From positions 1-64,000 of IMG/VR virus record IMGVR_UViG_3300041955_000247: 64,000 nucleotides of DNA. The stretch is one strand, 5' to 3'. Under the pieces are notes generated by a model that did not search any database, was not told the origin of the DNA, and saw nothing but the letters and a program-made list of their open reading frames with translations. This stretch comes from a virus. A program made the translations under genes and the position numbers. Numbering within the stretch: position 1 is the stretch's first letter; each line of letters starts with the position of its first letter. This document shows, piece after piece, positions 31,978-40,839 of the stretch.

Positions 31978-32934
31978 CTAACCTCCGTTTTGATCCAAGT
32001 TGAGCGCCATGCCAATGGACATCAGCAAGGGTCCCATCTTGTCGGATTGATTATACGTCCGTGAGAACGCCTCAAGCAACCCAAGCAGTGGTGCGGCTTT
32101 GGCATCACCCTTGGTACCCATGAGAACCACATTCAGGTAGTTTACAACACCTATTCGCACGCTTTCGGCTTCAACGTCACCCATGGCCTTGACCAGCTTC
32201 ATGGCCTCAGCCCAGGTGCGCCCGCGCTGACCCAAGAGGAACCTGCATAAATCGATAACTTCCTTGGATTGGGCCGCGCTGCGCATGGCTGCGCGTGCCT
32301 CACCGGCTGTCTCACAATAGGAACAGGCTTCAAGGTAAACCAGCAGTTGACGTGGTGATCCCCCACACTCTTCAATGATGGCTTCTGCCACGTCATTGCT
32401 GATATCTATATTCTCAGCGGCAATAACCCGATCCAACAATTCCAACAGGTCTTCCTCAATGACCGGCTTCAGGTCGTAGCGCAGGCATCTGGTTCGAACA
32501 GTTTTTGGTATTTTGTCCGGATTGGTGGAACACAGCATCCAGTAAACGTGGGCTGGCGGTTCCTCCATGGGCTTCAGCAGCACGTCCCAAGCTGACCCTG
32601 AGAGCCTGTGACATTCATCAAGGATGATGGCCTTTACGGGTGACTGACCAATGGCACGGTACAGGCTGTGCTCTATGACTGTTCGCATGGCAGCCACACC
32701 GGTGTCGTCGGCAGCGGGGACTTCCTTGATATTGGCCACAGTACCTTGGGCACCCGCAAAGGTATTAGCAAGAATGCGAGCCAATGTAGTCTTGCCAGTG
32801 CCTGAAGGGCCTGAGAATAGAAAGCTGTGGGCGCGGTTGTCCTTAATCACCCGTTTGAGTGATTTGACCACGGCTTCTTGACCAACCACTTCCTCAAATT
32901 TCGAGGGGCGATATTTCACATGAAGACTTGCCAT
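31978..32934 (-). CDS. Clamp loader ATPase subunit (DnaX/RFC/gp44-like)
   Basis: A 318-residue AAA+ protein. Motifs in order: KYRPSKFEEVVGQEAVV at the start, Walker A (GPSGTGKTTL near 45), Walker B with DECH (AIILDECHRLSGSAW near 105), sensor 1 (MLCSTNPDKI), the arginine-finger region (TVRTRCLRYDL), and sensor 2 (GGSPRQLLVYLE). It loads the sliding clamp encoded at 36987. No small subunit (gp62-like) is clear nearby; the helical protein at 31649 could be considered. Confidence 0.93.
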   Translation of the reverse strand: MASLHVKYRPSKFEEVVGQEAVVKSLKRVIKDNRAHSFLFSGPSGTGKTTLARILANTFAGAQGTVANIKEVPAADDTGVAAMRTVIEHSLYRAIGQSPVKAIILDECHRLSGSAWDVLLKPMEEPPAHVYWMLCSTNPDKIPKTVRTRCLRYDLKPVIEEDLLELLDRVIAAENIDISNDVAEAIIEECGGSPRQLLVYLEACSYCETAGEARAAMRSAAQSKEVIDLCRFLLGQRGRTWAEAMKLVKAMGDVEAESVRIGVVNYLNVVLMGTKGDAKAAPLLGLLEAFSRTYNQSDKMGPLLMSIGMALNLDQNGG

Positions 32935-33505
32935 GATTACCCTTAAGGCTGCGGATCAATTGCTCACGTAGGACAATGCCGGATGCTACAAACGGCCATC
33001 CTTTGTATTTCTCTTCAATCCATGATTTATAGCGTTCAATTGAGTGGTCATAAGCATTTGCATGTGTCAGCGTGAACGTACCTTGCAGGAAGTCCCGTTC
33101 AAATGCTTGGGTGTATAGAAGTTGTGCACCATCAAAAGCTATTTGGCACAATCCATAATCGAATTTGCTAATTAGATCAAATGGTGTTTGAACATCTTGA
33201 ACGCCTATGATTTGCAGTGGCGGCTTGCCTTCCTCGGAGCGTTCAATCACATAGTCTATCTGGTAGACAGGCGAAAATTGTTGATACTGTTTCTCGTGCC
33301 AAGCACCCCATCCTAGGGCTCTTTTGATCTTGTCTGTCATAAATAGGTTCTTTGACAGGATGAAAATATCAATGTCCTTGGGTTGTTTTGCACAGTACAA
33401 ATCACGCAGACAACCCCCGGCTAGTACCGCCTCAAAGCCAGCCATGCGCAAGCACTCAACGTCAAGCAGCCATTGGTGTGGAAGCTTATTTGGGCGTAGG
33501 TGCAT
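32894..33505 (-). CDS. Nucleotidyltransferase (poly(A) polymerase/CCA-head-like)
   Basis: The start ATG at 33505 follows the upstream gene's end closely; it overlaps the clamp loader by 41 bases. The 203-residue protein has the head-domain signature of class II nucleotidyltransferases: LAGGCLRDLYCAKQPKDIDI, where GG, RD and the D-x-D pair are the active residues, then a later Asp strand (YQIDYVIE). The CCA-enzyme neck and tail are missing. Such short proteins occur in many phages; target unknown. Confidence 0.78.
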   Translation of the reverse strand: MHLRPNKLPHQWLLDVECLRMAGFEAVLAGGCLRDLYCAKQPKDIDIFILSKNLFMTDKIKRALGWGAWHEKQYQQFSPVYQIDYVIERSEEGKPPLQIIGVQDVQTPFDLISKFDYGLCQIAFDGAQLLYTQAFERDFLQGTFTLTHANAYDHSIERYKSWIEEKYKGWPFVASGIVLREQLIRSLKGNHGKSSCEISPLEI

Positions 33506-33671
33506 CGGTGAAGTGCCTTTTGATGTTGCTAGGAAGTTCGTCAAAGGCTTCTTTGGTTTTGAAAAGGATGCCGTGCTGGGTGGCAATGTAGAAGTTATTG
33601 CATTTCATCAAGATTGCACACAGTTCCGGAGCGGTGATGTCGGGCTGCGGGGATAGGTATTTCTTATACAC
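33486..33671 (-). CDS. Small unknown protein
   Basis: The start is GTG at 33671, just past the stop of the upstream gene (33673), with GGGG about 10 bases before. The 61-residue protein begins YKKYLSPQPDITAPELCAIL and continues NNFYIATQHGILFKTKEAFD. It overlaps the nucleotidyltransferase start by 20 bases. Function unknown. Confidence 0.55.
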   Translation of the reverse strand: MYKKYLSPQPDITAPELCAILMKCNNFYIATQHGILFKTKEAFDELPSNIKRHFTDAPTPK

Positions 33672-33672
33672 G

Positions 33673-33876
33673 TTATTTTTGCCCCATTTCCTGTGCCGGG
33701 TCTTTTGGCAGGTCATCCAGCACGTCAATAGTCTCAAGGCTGATGGATTGTCCTTGCTCCCTGCCGACTAGCCGCCCTGCGGCATAGCGGGCATTTTCCT
33801 CTGAAAAGTAAGCTCCCAAACGGCTTTTTTGGTTGACAAGATTAACACCTACAACGATGTAAAGCTTGTGTTTCAT
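33673..33876 (-). CDS. Small unknown protein
   Basis: A 67-residue protein overlapping the polymerase stop by 4 bases (ATGA). It has an alpha/beta start (MKHKLYIVVGVNLVNQKSRL), a helix (SEENARYAAGRLVGREQ) and a strand (ISLETIDVLDDLPKD). Resembles small accessory proteins beside phage polymerases; no family recognised. Confidence 0.65.
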   Translation of the reverse strand: MKHKLYIVVGVNLVNQKSRLGAYFSEENARYAAGRLVGREQGQSISLETIDVLDDLPKDPAQEMGQK

Positions 33877-36557
33877 GATACGTCCTTGTGCGACCAGAAT
33901 TTACCAATCTCTTCCATCCCGAACCAATGCTTGCCCACTGAGCATGAGACGGACAGGGGCACGTTGATGAAGTCATAGTCCGGTGTGAGCATGACTGAAT
34001 ATACGTCCTTGATTGTGGCTTCCAAGGTCTTGTCGTCATCAGGCACCATCAGGGTCAGGTCGTCATGAATATTTAGAATAGGGTGCAGGTACCATTTGCC
34101 TTCTTCTGCCGCCAGTTCGGACAGGGTGTTCATGGAACGGCACACGATGTCGCAGGCTACTGATTGAATGGGATCATTGATGGCCTGATTGCGCGTCATG
34201 GGGTAGTGACGCCTCCGCCCGGTGGGGCTTTGGACATAGCCCTTTTCCCAGTAGCCTTCCATTAGCTTATTCTGCCATTCGTAGAGGCCATGAAAGGTTC
34301 GCCAAAACTCACGCATCAGCTTGTCAATGATCTCAACCGGTATGCCCAAGTAGCCCGCAATGGAAGTGTTCTGCGCACCAAAAATGGCTGGGAATGTCAG
34401 CTTGTTCTTAATCTTTGATCTAAACTTCTTCATCACGTCTTTGTCAGTCAGGTACTTCTTGCCACCAATGATCTCAGGGTACAGGTGAGCGGTCTTTTGC
34501 GCCCACTCCATATGAATATCGTAATCCTCCCAAAGCGCCTTGATCAGCACCTTGTCCTTGGAACACATGGCGGCGGTGCAGCCCTCTAGCTGTCCGTAGT
34601 CAAAGGCCAGCAGCGTATAACCGTCAGGGGCTACTATTTGGTTCCTCACCCAGGCATCGTTGCGCTGGGGGAAGTTCTGCATGTTGGGATCATCACTGCT
34701 GGTGCGGCCGGTTTCAGCAAAGGTACAATTGAAATTGCAATGGATCAGCCCATCGGGGTAGATCATTTTGCCTTTGCCAAGCTCCAGGCCGTCAACGTAG
34801 GTGGACAAAAGCTTGGCGCGGTTGCGGTACTGGATCACCAAATCAGCAAGTGGGTGGTCAATTTGGCTGAGGACATTTTTGTCAACTGAGAACTTGCCGG
34901 TTCGGTCATCGTCGAAGCGGCGCTTGCTGTCTGACGATTTGTTGAAATCATGGGCTTCGTAGCCCTCACGCTCAACCTCGACTTCCGGCCGTTTCAGGTA
35001 ATCCTTGAAGATCTCAAGAACCTGCCGGTCATTGGAAGCCGCGAACTCACCGTGATCCTTCACATAGGCTTTGACCACCTTCAGCCCGGCTATATCAGCC
35101 TCAATCTGCTTGATCTCAGGTTTCAGCTTGTTCTGGGCCTTTTTGACCTCTGCTTGATCTACCGGCACACCCAGGAACTGCATCATGGCCACGCTGGTTT
35201 GCCGTGGCAGAGCTTCCCGGTAGGCGTCATACAGGCCAAAGCGCTTGAGAAGCTTGGTCTGGTAGTGGTGCAGCCGCAGCGTGACCTTGGTGTCCACTGC
35301 ATTGTAGATCAGTGTCTCAGCAAGATCGGATTTTGACATATCCTTCTTGTCAAGCTTGAACATCGACTTATAGGTAAAGCCAAAATGCTGCTTCAGCAGG
35401 AAGTCCAACGCCTGATAGGCGGCGCGACGATCACTCTCCTCGTTGCTGCGTGACTTGCCCCGGCGCTCATCCAGGAAGTGGGCCTCCATCTGGGTGCAGT
35501 GCCAGTTGTGGTGCTGAAGCACGTCACGGCCCAGGTACCAGATCATCCACTCAACTTCGAACGGTGCATTATGGGCTATTTTGGTCGTATTCGTAGTGAG
35601 GGCAGCTTTGAGAGCCGCTTTGAGGGCGGTTTTTTGCTTGACCGTCCAACCGGCCTTTGGGTGGTCGAGTGCAAAGCTGAAATTGACGCTGCCGAAGCTA
35701 AAGGCGGCAGACATGATCGCGGCATCGGGCTTATATGGCCGTAATCCTTTGGTTTCAATGTCAAAGGCTTTTTCTTTGGCTTTTCCGGCCTGTTCAAGTA
35801 GGTATTGCACTCGATCAAAGGAATGTGGCCCCTCAAAGGTTTCAACATTGGCCCTAAGTTCCTTTTCGTCATCTATTTGTGGTTCCTCAAGCCATTCTAG
35901 GGCATCAAACGCTTTGCGTATGTCCATCCTGAAGCAGTGACCCATCATTGAGTTGAGGGGCTTGCGCTTGTCACGTGCTATGTGCAGCAGGAACGACGGA
36001 TGATAAGTTGGCATGAACCAGCAGGTGTGTTCGCCAAATTTGACGGCAAAGAACCTGCCGCGCATGCCCTTCAGGTCACCGCTGCCAAGCATGGCCTGCA
36101 ACGGCACCGCGCCCAGACCTACGATCAGCCGTGGCTTGACTTCCTGAATGTATTTCAGTCGGCGGGGCCTACAACACTCGATTTCAACCCAGGTGGGGGT
36201 TCGGTTTTTTGGTGGGTGGCAGTTCGCGACATTATCAAAGCTGCAAGGGCCATGGCCGTCAGGTATGCACTCACGAAGAATAGCACCAGACGGACCGGTG
36301 AGCGGCTTTCCCGTATTTTCATCTTCATCCCTCTCAGGGGCTTCAGCCAAGAAGTAGATCTCACCCCCTTTGGCCAAGGTGGGGACCATGTAGGGGGTTT
36401 GAATACCCGGCTGCTTGTTCAAAGGGCATGCTTTGCAGCCAAGCCTAGCAAGCGCCTGAGCGCTGTGTTTTGCAGCCCCGCTAGGGGTATAGCCTGCTGA
36501 TTTTGCCTTACCAGTGACCGCGCCACGGGCAGGCTGCTTGGTGAAGAAAAAACTGAT
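33873..36557 (-). CDS. DNA polymerase A family with N-terminal uracil-DNA glycosylase-like domain, apparent ATC start
   Basis: From ATC at 36557 the protein has 894 residues. Residues 40-250 form a family-4 UDG-like domain: GCKACPL (Cys 41 and 44), a glycosylase strand IYFLAEAPERDEDENTGKPL, NCHPPKNRTP and EIECC (Cys 113 and 128/129), completing four Fe-S ligands, then a TYHPSFLL motif. Next comes a 3'-5' exonuclease-type region (KEKAFDIETKGL) and polymerase motifs A (LLAFDYGQLEG), B (KNKLTFPAIFG) and C (NIHDDLTL). The UDG-polymerase fusion resembles phage SPO1. The usual starts (TTG 36422) would delete the first two Cys ligands; no ATG, GTG or TTG lies upstream. Confidence 0.9.
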   Translation of the reverse strand: MSFFFTKQPARGAVTGKAKSAGYTPSGAAKHSAQALARLGCKACPLNKQPGIQTPYMVPTLAKGGEIYFLAEAPERDEDENTGKPLTGPSGAILRECIPDGHGPCSFDNVANCHPPKNRTPTWVEIECCRPRRLKYIQEVKPRLIVGLGAVPLQAMLGSGDLKGMRGRFFAVKFGEHTCWFMPTYHPSFLLHIARDKRKPLNSMMGHCFRMDIRKAFDALEWLEEPQIDDEKELRANVETFEGPHSFDRVQYLLEQAGKAKEKAFDIETKGLRPYKPDAAIMSAAFSFGSVNFSFALDHPKAGWTVKQKTALKAALKAALTTNTTKIAHNAPFEVEWMIWYLGRDVLQHHNWHCTQMEAHFLDERRGKSRSNEESDRRAAYQALDFLLKQHFGFTYKSMFKLDKKDMSKSDLAETLIYNAVDTKVTLRLHHYQTKLLKRFGLYDAYREALPRQTSVAMMQFLGVPVDQAEVKKAQNKLKPEIKQIEADIAGLKVVKAYVKDHGEFAASNDRQVLEIFKDYLKRPEVEVEREGYEAHDFNKSSDSKRRFDDDRTGKFSVDKNVLSQIDHPLADLVIQYRNRAKLLSTYVDGLELGKGKMIYPDGLIHCNFNCTFAETGRTSSDDPNMQNFPQRNDAWVRNQIVAPDGYTLLAFDYGQLEGCTAAMCSKDKVLIKALWEDYDIHMEWAQKTAHLYPEIIGGKKYLTDKDVMKKFRSKIKNKLTFPAIFGAQNTSIAGYLGIPVEIIDKLMREFWRTFHGLYEWQNKLMEGYWEKGYVQSPTGRRRHYPMTRNQAINDPIQSVACDIVCRSMNTLSELAAEEGKWYLHPILNIHDDLTLMVPDDDKTLEATIKDVYSVMLTPDYDFINVPLSVSCSVGKHWFGMEEIGKFWSHKDVS

Positions 36558-36569
36558 TTGAACCCCCTA
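36555..36569 (-). promoter_or_regulatory. Ribosome binding site and ATC start of the polymerase gene
   Basis: On the minus strand GGGGG (36567-36563) lies 5 bases before ATC (36557-36555). The frame is opened by the TAG stop of the upstream gene at 36569-36567, in the same phase. ATC is the only ATN codon between that stop and the essential first Cys. GGGGG can pair with the 16S tail only by allowing one G-U pair, so the site is moderate. Confidence 0.55.
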
Positions 36570-36983
36570 AGCAGCCTTGGTTAGTGAGGCGTTGAATTCC
36601 TCAGGTGTCACGCCGTAAGGCATCAAGGTGAGGGCCAGTAACTTGGCATGGTTTTCGTTGTCGATGAAATATCCAATTTTGTACACAGTACTTATATGAA
36701 CGCCAAATCTGCCGAGACGTTGCCGTATCTTGCAAATGAAAACATCTACCGAACCACGCCCAGGCTGGTCAACTTCCGGCCTTAACCCATAGAGGTACTG
36801 CCACAAAACTTCTTTGGTAAGAACCCTGTTTTTGTGCTTGATAAAAACAGCAAGCAGAAGAGCTGCCTTGGGTGGTAAGTGAAAAGGCCAATGGTGTGCA
36901 GTGATACTCAATTCACGATTGATGTTGTTTATGTAGAATTCTAGTTCTTCAACGCGGGCGCGCAGGCGTTCAAGTTCGTCCAT
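36567..36983 (-). CDS. OmpR/PhoB-type winged-helix regulator with N-terminal coiled coil
   Basis: A 138-residue protein. Residues 1-25 are a short coiled coil (MDELERLRARVEELEFYINN). Residues about 35-110 match a response-regulator output domain: LPPKAALLLAVFIKHKNRVL, TKEVLWQYLYG, then RGSVDVFICKIRQRLGRFG (recognition helix) and HISTVYKIGYF (wing). There is no receiver domain, so it should act without phosphorylation. It lies directly upstream of the polymerase gene and in the same phase. Probably a phage transcription regulator. Confidence 0.82.
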   Translation of the reverse strand: MDELERLRARVEELEFYINNINRELSITAHHWPFHLPPKAALLLAVFIKHKNRVLTKEVLWQYLYGLRPEVDQPGRGSVDVFICKIRQRLGRFGVHISTVYKIGYFIDNENHAKLLALTLMPYGVTPEEFNASLTKAA

Positions 36984-36986
36984 GGC

Positions 36987-38024
36987 TCACCCCATGTTGC
37001 TGACGACCATGTACAGCTCTTCACCCTTGCGGTACACGGTGCAGCGCTCAAGTATAGCCATTTCGTCACAAAGGCCAATAGCCCGTTGCACCATGGTGGC
37101 GGAGACATTGGCGGTGACCTGTTCTTGCCCTTTGGGGTAGGGCAACACGTCCTTGATCAGCCCCATTTGGGCATCAGTGGTCAGCCGCAAGCCGTTGTCC
37201 ACGTCAAGCACGGTTTTGGCGCTTTCAGGGTCAGCCACCACACGGGCGCGTGACAGGGCATGATCCAGCCCCTTGGGTACCGGCACAAAGCTGGGTTCAC
37301 CCTTGACGGTTTTGGTAATCAGTTCTTCATAGTCAACCGGATCGGTAGCCTCAATCAGCCGGCCATAAATTTGGTAGCCGGTGGTTAAACTGGCATACAC
37401 CCATTCCTCATTACAAAACAGGCTGCCAATTTCAGCCTTTGTCTCCCTGAAGATTTTAACCAAGGCTTCGCAGAACACGTTGGGCATCAGACATGAAATT
37501 GAATTCTTTGTCTTTGTAGTGAAGCGGGTGAGTGCATCACCGTCACAGGAATACAGCGTCATGTACTTACCGTAGGGCTGAAGATTGACGCCAAGAAGTT
37601 TTGGCTGAGCCAGATCACGCGAACTGGTCATCAAACAGGCTTCCATTCCTTCAAGGAAGGATGCATCAATTGCCACGTCAGCAGCATCCTTGCCAAAACT
37701 GGGCTTTGTGAAGACAAAATCTTCCTTTGGGAAGTAAGGCAGCTTGAAACGTGATTTGCCGGTTTTGACTGAAAGCTCTTGCTTGCTCTCAAGCGTGAAT
37801 TCCACTTCTTCAGCATGGCTATTCTTGAGCAGCCCCAAAAGCGTGCTGCCGTGCACCGCAAAGGCTTCAGCGGTTTTGCATGGGGCAATGATCCCAATGG
37901 TATCTGAATAGGCACTGACCGTTTTGGTATCAAAGCAATAGCAGCAAAAAAGGGGCACTAAATTGTTGGCCGCAAGGGCACCACCCACATATTCCAATAT
38001 CGTTACTAGTTCTGCGCGCTTCAT
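36987..38024 (-). CDS. Sliding clamp (DNA polymerase processivity factor)
   Basis: A 345-residue protein with weak but consistent clamp features: three similar beta-rich domains of about 115 residues, an N-terminal [20 protein letters not shown] helix, [20 protein letters not shown] in domain 1, and a C-terminal end [15 protein letters not shown] like the MPM(R/N) end of DnaN. Length is near bacterial DnaN (366), not T4 gp45 (228). It is next to the polymerase and overlaps the upstream gene (ATGA). Confidence 0.8.
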   Translation of the reverse strand: MKRAELVTILEYVGGALAANNLVPLFCCYCFDTKTVSAYSDTIGIIAPCKTAEAFAVHGSTLLGLLKNSHAEEVEFTLESKQELSVKTGKSRFKLPYFPKEDFVFTKPSFGKDAADVAIDASFLEGMEACLMTSSRDLAQPKLLGVNLQPYGKYMTLYSCDGDALTRFTTKTKNSISCLMPNVFCEALVKIFRETKAEIGSLFCNEEWVYASLTTGYQIYGRLIEATDPVDYEELITKTVKGEPSFVPVPKGLDHALSRARVVADPESAKTVLDVDNGLRLTTDAQMGLIKDVLPYPKGQEQVTANVSATMVQRAIGLCDEMAILERCTVYRKGEELYMVVSNMG

Positions 38025-38299
38025 GTGCGGTCTTCCCGTGTTACCATGGACCCATATTGGTCAATCAGGATGGTCAACGCATTGTGCGCGTTCTTGGCCA
38101 TCATCATAATACGTCCCAGTGAAAAGCGGAGATCCTCAAGGTCCTGTGCCCCGGCAATTTCATAGGTGGTTATTCGTGTATTGCAGTTCGCACATACCCG
38201 ACGCCTGCGCACTGCTGGCTGCTCCTCAATATGGGCCGGGCGGCTGTCAATGATCTTCATGCCAAAGCTGCATGCCGGGCATTTGAAGCTTTCAGACAT
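38021..38299 (-). CDS. NrdR-like zinc-ribbon protein
   Basis: A 92-residue protein. The first 45 residues resemble the NrdR zinc ribbon: [17 protein letters not shown], then [20 protein letters not shown] with the two CxxC pairs. The ATP-cone of NrdR is missing; instead a helical tail follows ([20 protein letters not shown]). It may bind DNA or RNA near the clamp gene, with which it overlaps (ATGA). It is not necessarily a ribonucleotide-reductase regulator. Confidence 0.72.
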   Translation of the reverse strand: MSESFKCPACSFGMKIIDSRPAHIEEQPAVRRRRVCANCNTRITTYEIAGAQDLEDLRFSLGRIMMMAKNAHNALTILIDQYGSMVTREDRT

Positions 38300-38302
38300 T
38301 GG

Positions 38303-39196
38303 CTACTCCGGTGTCTTGAATATGAGCAGTCTTTCATGGATAGGAACCAGCTTCTTATTACGCCAGCTATTGGTAGAGCGGATCGCTGCTGATCCCCAGT
38401 TGCGGCTAAGTATAATATCTTGATAGAAAAGAAATCCAACCTCTTTGAAATTCTCAATAGTGTGGCCGGGGAAATCGATCAACTCACCTTTTTTGTCACG
38501 AAAGTTTCCGACTACCATGCAAACAAAGCTGCCGGACTTCATTAGTTTTCGGTGAGCCAAAGCGGTAGAATACATTGCGAAGTTGAATTGTCCGTAGGTT
38601 CGAAGGTTGCTGAGGTCGTCGGGTCTGTCACTATACTTTTCAAGGTCGAAGTACGGCGGGCAAGACAAGGCAACATCAAATAGTCCAATTTCCTCCGCTT
38701 CCTGTAAATAGCGCCCATCACCACAGATATAACGCGCCCCTTCAAGGCTGAGTTCCTTGAGTACCCTGGTATTCTCATCTATTTGCTCCTGACGAATTTC
38801 GAAGCCCACATATTGATACCCCATAATAGTAGAGACAAGGCCGCGTGGGGGGCCACCCGCAAAAGCATCAAGTACCCGACCACCAGCATCACCACCATAA
38901 CGCAACAAAATCCATTCAACCAAAGGAGCAGCGAAAACACTGTGTGTTCCAGTATAAGAGCTGTCATGATCTGCCCTCATGGTCTCTGAGCGCTCACCGT
39001 CATGGCCGGTTTCGCCGGTTAAGCGCCGCCAATCACGCACGCTGCGCTTGATGATTTCATCCACGCGCCAGACCGAAGTGGTTGTCATGAACCACGATTT
39101 GCCCGCAGGTGGCCTTGTGTAGGCTTGCTGCGGGGTCAGCAGCAGCGGGCGTGACCGGTAAAGTGTCCTTCCCCCTGATTTAGTTTTGTAGAGCAC
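38303..39196 (-). CDS. DNA methyltransferase (N4/N6 amino type)
   Basis: The start is uncertain: GTG at 39196 (17-base overlap with the upstream gene) or ATG at 39088. From 39196 there are 297 residues. It has a cofactor loop GGRVLDAFAGGPPRG (motif I), GYQYVGFEIRQEQID (motif II), and LFDVALSCPPYFDLEKYSD, where SCPPY is the catalytic motif IV of amino-methyltransferases. SVWRVDEIIKRSVRDWR lies upstream. It probably protects phage DNA. The target site is not readable from sequence; it is not of the CcrM type. Confidence 0.85.
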   Translation of the reverse strand: MLYKTKSGGRTLYRSRPLLLTPQQAYTRPPAGKSWFMTTTSVWRVDEIIKRSVRDWRRLTGETGHDGERSETMRADHDSSYTGTHSVFAAPLVEWILLRYGGDAGGRVLDAFAGGPPRGLVSTIMGYQYVGFEIRQEQIDENTRVLKELSLEGARYICGDGRYLQEAEEIGLFDVALSCPPYFDLEKYSDRPDDLSNLRTYGQFNFAMYSTALAHRKLMKSGSFVCMVVGNFRDKKGELIDFPGHTIENFKEVGFLFYQDIILSRNWGSAAIRSTNSWRNKKLVPIHERLLIFKTPE

Positions 39197-39443
39197 TTTT
39201 GGGTGCCTGTTCCTTGGCTTTGTGATCCGCCTGCACCTTGGCCATGGTGGCAAGGAATGGCTCAATCATGGAAGCCGGTATGAACACCGCTACCCGGTGA
39301 GTGGGCGGTTCCCCGGCCATCAATGACTGTTCCCCAAAGGTCAGGCGCAGCCCCATATTGCTCAAGTTGAATTCTATGTTGTTGCAGTAGGTAGCCTGCA
39401 ACTTCATGATGGCCGCATTCTTGCTCTTGGTGTGGTCACTCAT
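39180..39443 (-). CDS. Small protein resembling DUF3467
   Basis: An 87-residue protein overlapping both neighbours. The middle (NNIEFNLSNMGLRLTFGEQS, then HRVAVFIPASMIEPFLATMA) follows the pattern of DUF3467 proteins: a strand pair after Asn, then V-x-x-S/P-A and a helix. It ends Lys-rich. Such proteins are small and of unknown role. The match is by eye. Confidence 0.55.
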   Translation of the reverse strand: MSDHTKSKNAAIMKLQATYCNNIEFNLSNMGLRLTFGEQSLMAGEPPTHRVAVFIPASMIEPFLATMAKVQADHKAKEQAPKSALQN

Positions 39444-40246
39444 TTCTTGCCCTTCTTGGCCAGATCCTCTTTATGGGTGATCTTGAAGATACCACCGGGG
39501 AAGCGCTCAACGTAGTGGCCCTTTCCCTCAAGTATTTTGAGGATATTGTAGAACCGGCCATCCAGCTTATCGCGTAGTTCAGCCGTGGTGCAACCCTTTT
39601 CATACATCATCACCGCGTCATGTGTCTTGGTGCCAATGTACAGCCCGTAGCGGTCCTTGGTGCCGGGTATTTCAGTGTAGTCACGCGCCTCGGTGGGACG
39701 CTTAGTGGTGCTGTTCACCTTGCCGGGGATTGACTTCCCGCCTGGGATTTTCAGCGGCTTCGGCGGTACTTCTTCAGCCGCAGCTTTTCCCTTGCTAGGT
39801 TTTTTGCTGCCAACCTTTCCTGCTTTAGCTGGAACTTTACCGGATCGGGCCTTTTTGCCCTGCGCTGCTTCCTCAGCCTCCGCGTCCGCTTCAGCCTCGG
39901 CGGCTTCGTCAGTTCCAGGATCATCCTCAGAGCTGTCACCGTCATCGGCCCCGGTGGTTTCTGTGTCGCCGTCTGTATCAGCCTCGTCACCACCTGCTTC
40001 GTCAGGTTCCTCACCTGTGTCCTGATCCGCATCTTCAAATTCCTCAATTTCAGTTTTGGCATTGAGTGCCTTGATGGCGGCTGAGACCCAGTTCGCAGCT
40101 TCGTTGCTCAGTTCGTCGAACTCAGCGTCGGTCATCTTGTTGGACAGCCGGGCCAACGCCGCCAAATGATCCTGACGGTCATCATAGCCGCTTTTGGGCG
40201 GTTTGAAGCCGCTGGCCTTGGTCAGTTCCTTCTCAATTTCACTCAT
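39440..40246 (-). CDS. Acidic/basic linker protein with C-terminal winged-helix-like domain
   Basis: A 268-residue protein: helical N-terminus (LAALARLSNKMTDAEFDELS), a very acidic stretch near 75-125, a Lys/Ala/Pro stretch near 130-175, and a C-terminal helix-turn-helix (THDAVMMYEKGCTTAELRDK, LEGKGHYVERFPGGIFK). The ending is like that of the protein at 56979: both have a Lys/Ala linker and a strand-helix ending on G-x-G-H. It may be a DNA-binding nucleoid or transcription protein. Function unknown. Confidence 0.7.
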   Translation of the reverse strand: MSEIEKELTKASGFKPPKSGYDDRQDHLAALARLSNKMTDAEFDELSNEAANWVSAAIKALNAKTEIEEFEDADQDTGEEPDEAGGDEADTDGDTETTGADDGDSSEDDPGTDEAAEAEADAEAEEAAQGKKARSGKVPAKAGKVGSKKPSKGKAAAEEVPPKPLKIPGGKSIPGKVNSTTKRPTEARDYTEIPGTKDRYGLYIGTKTHDAVMMYEKGCTTAELRDKLDGRFYNILKILEGKGHYVERFPGGIFKITHKEDLAKKGKK

Positions 40247-40254
40247 GGTTGCTC

Positions 40255-40779
40255 CTAGTTGAACAGCAGGTCATAAAGGGCGTCTTTCAGGTCAAAAGTG
40301 TCTGACAAACCCAGAATACGTCTCAGCTTCATATTCAGGTTCTCAAGCGGTTGCAGTTCTTCATTCAGCGTCATGGCAATGGCCAATTTCAGTTCTTGAG
40401 GGGCTTCATTGAGCAGCGCACTCAGGTAACCCGCATTGGTGGTGTCGCCGGTCATATTGTAACAGTAGTTGTTGACGTCCTCAGGCAGCACCGTGTAGGC
40501 GTTCTTGCGCCGTGAAATATAGCTTGATTTGTCGTTGAGGAGGTTTGTGAGGCACTTTTTGAAAAGCCCCATGAATTTGGCAGGCTCAAGAACCCGTGGG
40601 TAGCGTTCTGTCAGCTTCCAAAATAACAGGTGGGCTTCCTGGAGCAGATCATCCTGGCCGTGCAGCCGATCACACCGCCATAGTTCGTGTCTTATGAATG
40701 ACGTTGCCCAGTTCTTGATTGGCCCTTCCCAAATTGGTTCGCAATTCAACTGTACGCGCACATGTGTTGCATGCGGCAT
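40255..40779 (-). CDS. Sigma-70 region 2-like protein (phage sigma factor candidate)
   Basis: A 174-residue protein. Residues about 25-90 resemble sigma region 2: NWATSFIRHELWRCDRLHGQ, then DDLLQEAHLLFWKLTERYP and a helix KFMGLFKKCLTNLLNDKSSY. The D-L-L-Q-E-A and F-x-K-L-x-x-R-Y-P pattern matches region 2.1-2.2, which binds core RNA polymerase. A region-4-like part is not obvious; the C-terminus is helical. Like T4 gp55 it might guide late transcription. Its start codon lies inside a hairpin. Confidence 0.65.
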   Translation of the reverse strand: MPHATHVRVQLNCEPIWEGPIKNWATSFIRHELWRCDRLHGQDDLLQEAHLLFWKLTERYPRVLEPAKFMGLFKKCLTNLLNDKSSYISRRKNAYTVLPEDVNNYCYNMTGDTTNAGYLSALLNEAPQELKLAIAMTLNEELQPLENLNMKLRRILGLSDTFDLKDALYDLLFN

Positions 40780-40839
40780 TGTAAGCCCCGTTGCTGATGA
40801 TGAAGAACCCTCAATGAATTGGTAAGGCTACAATGCCGC
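40773..40839 (-). promoter_or_regulatory. RNA hairpin that contains the sigma-like gene's start codon
   Basis: On the + strand 40773-40787 (GCGGCATTGTAAGCC) and 40826-40839 (GGCTACAATGCCGC) are inverted copies with one extra base. In the minus-strand message they form a stem of about 14 pairs with a loop near 38 bases. The ATG of the sigma-like gene (40779-40777) is in the 3' arm. A 12-codon frame (40866-40828) ends with its TAG in the 5' arm, as in translational attenuation leaders. The pairing is seen; the control is inferred. Confidence 0.5.

Noticed and set aside
33873-36422. TTG at 36422 as the polymerase start
   Set aside because: It falls just after the Cys-x-x-Cys pair of the Fe-S cluster and has no ribosome binding site.
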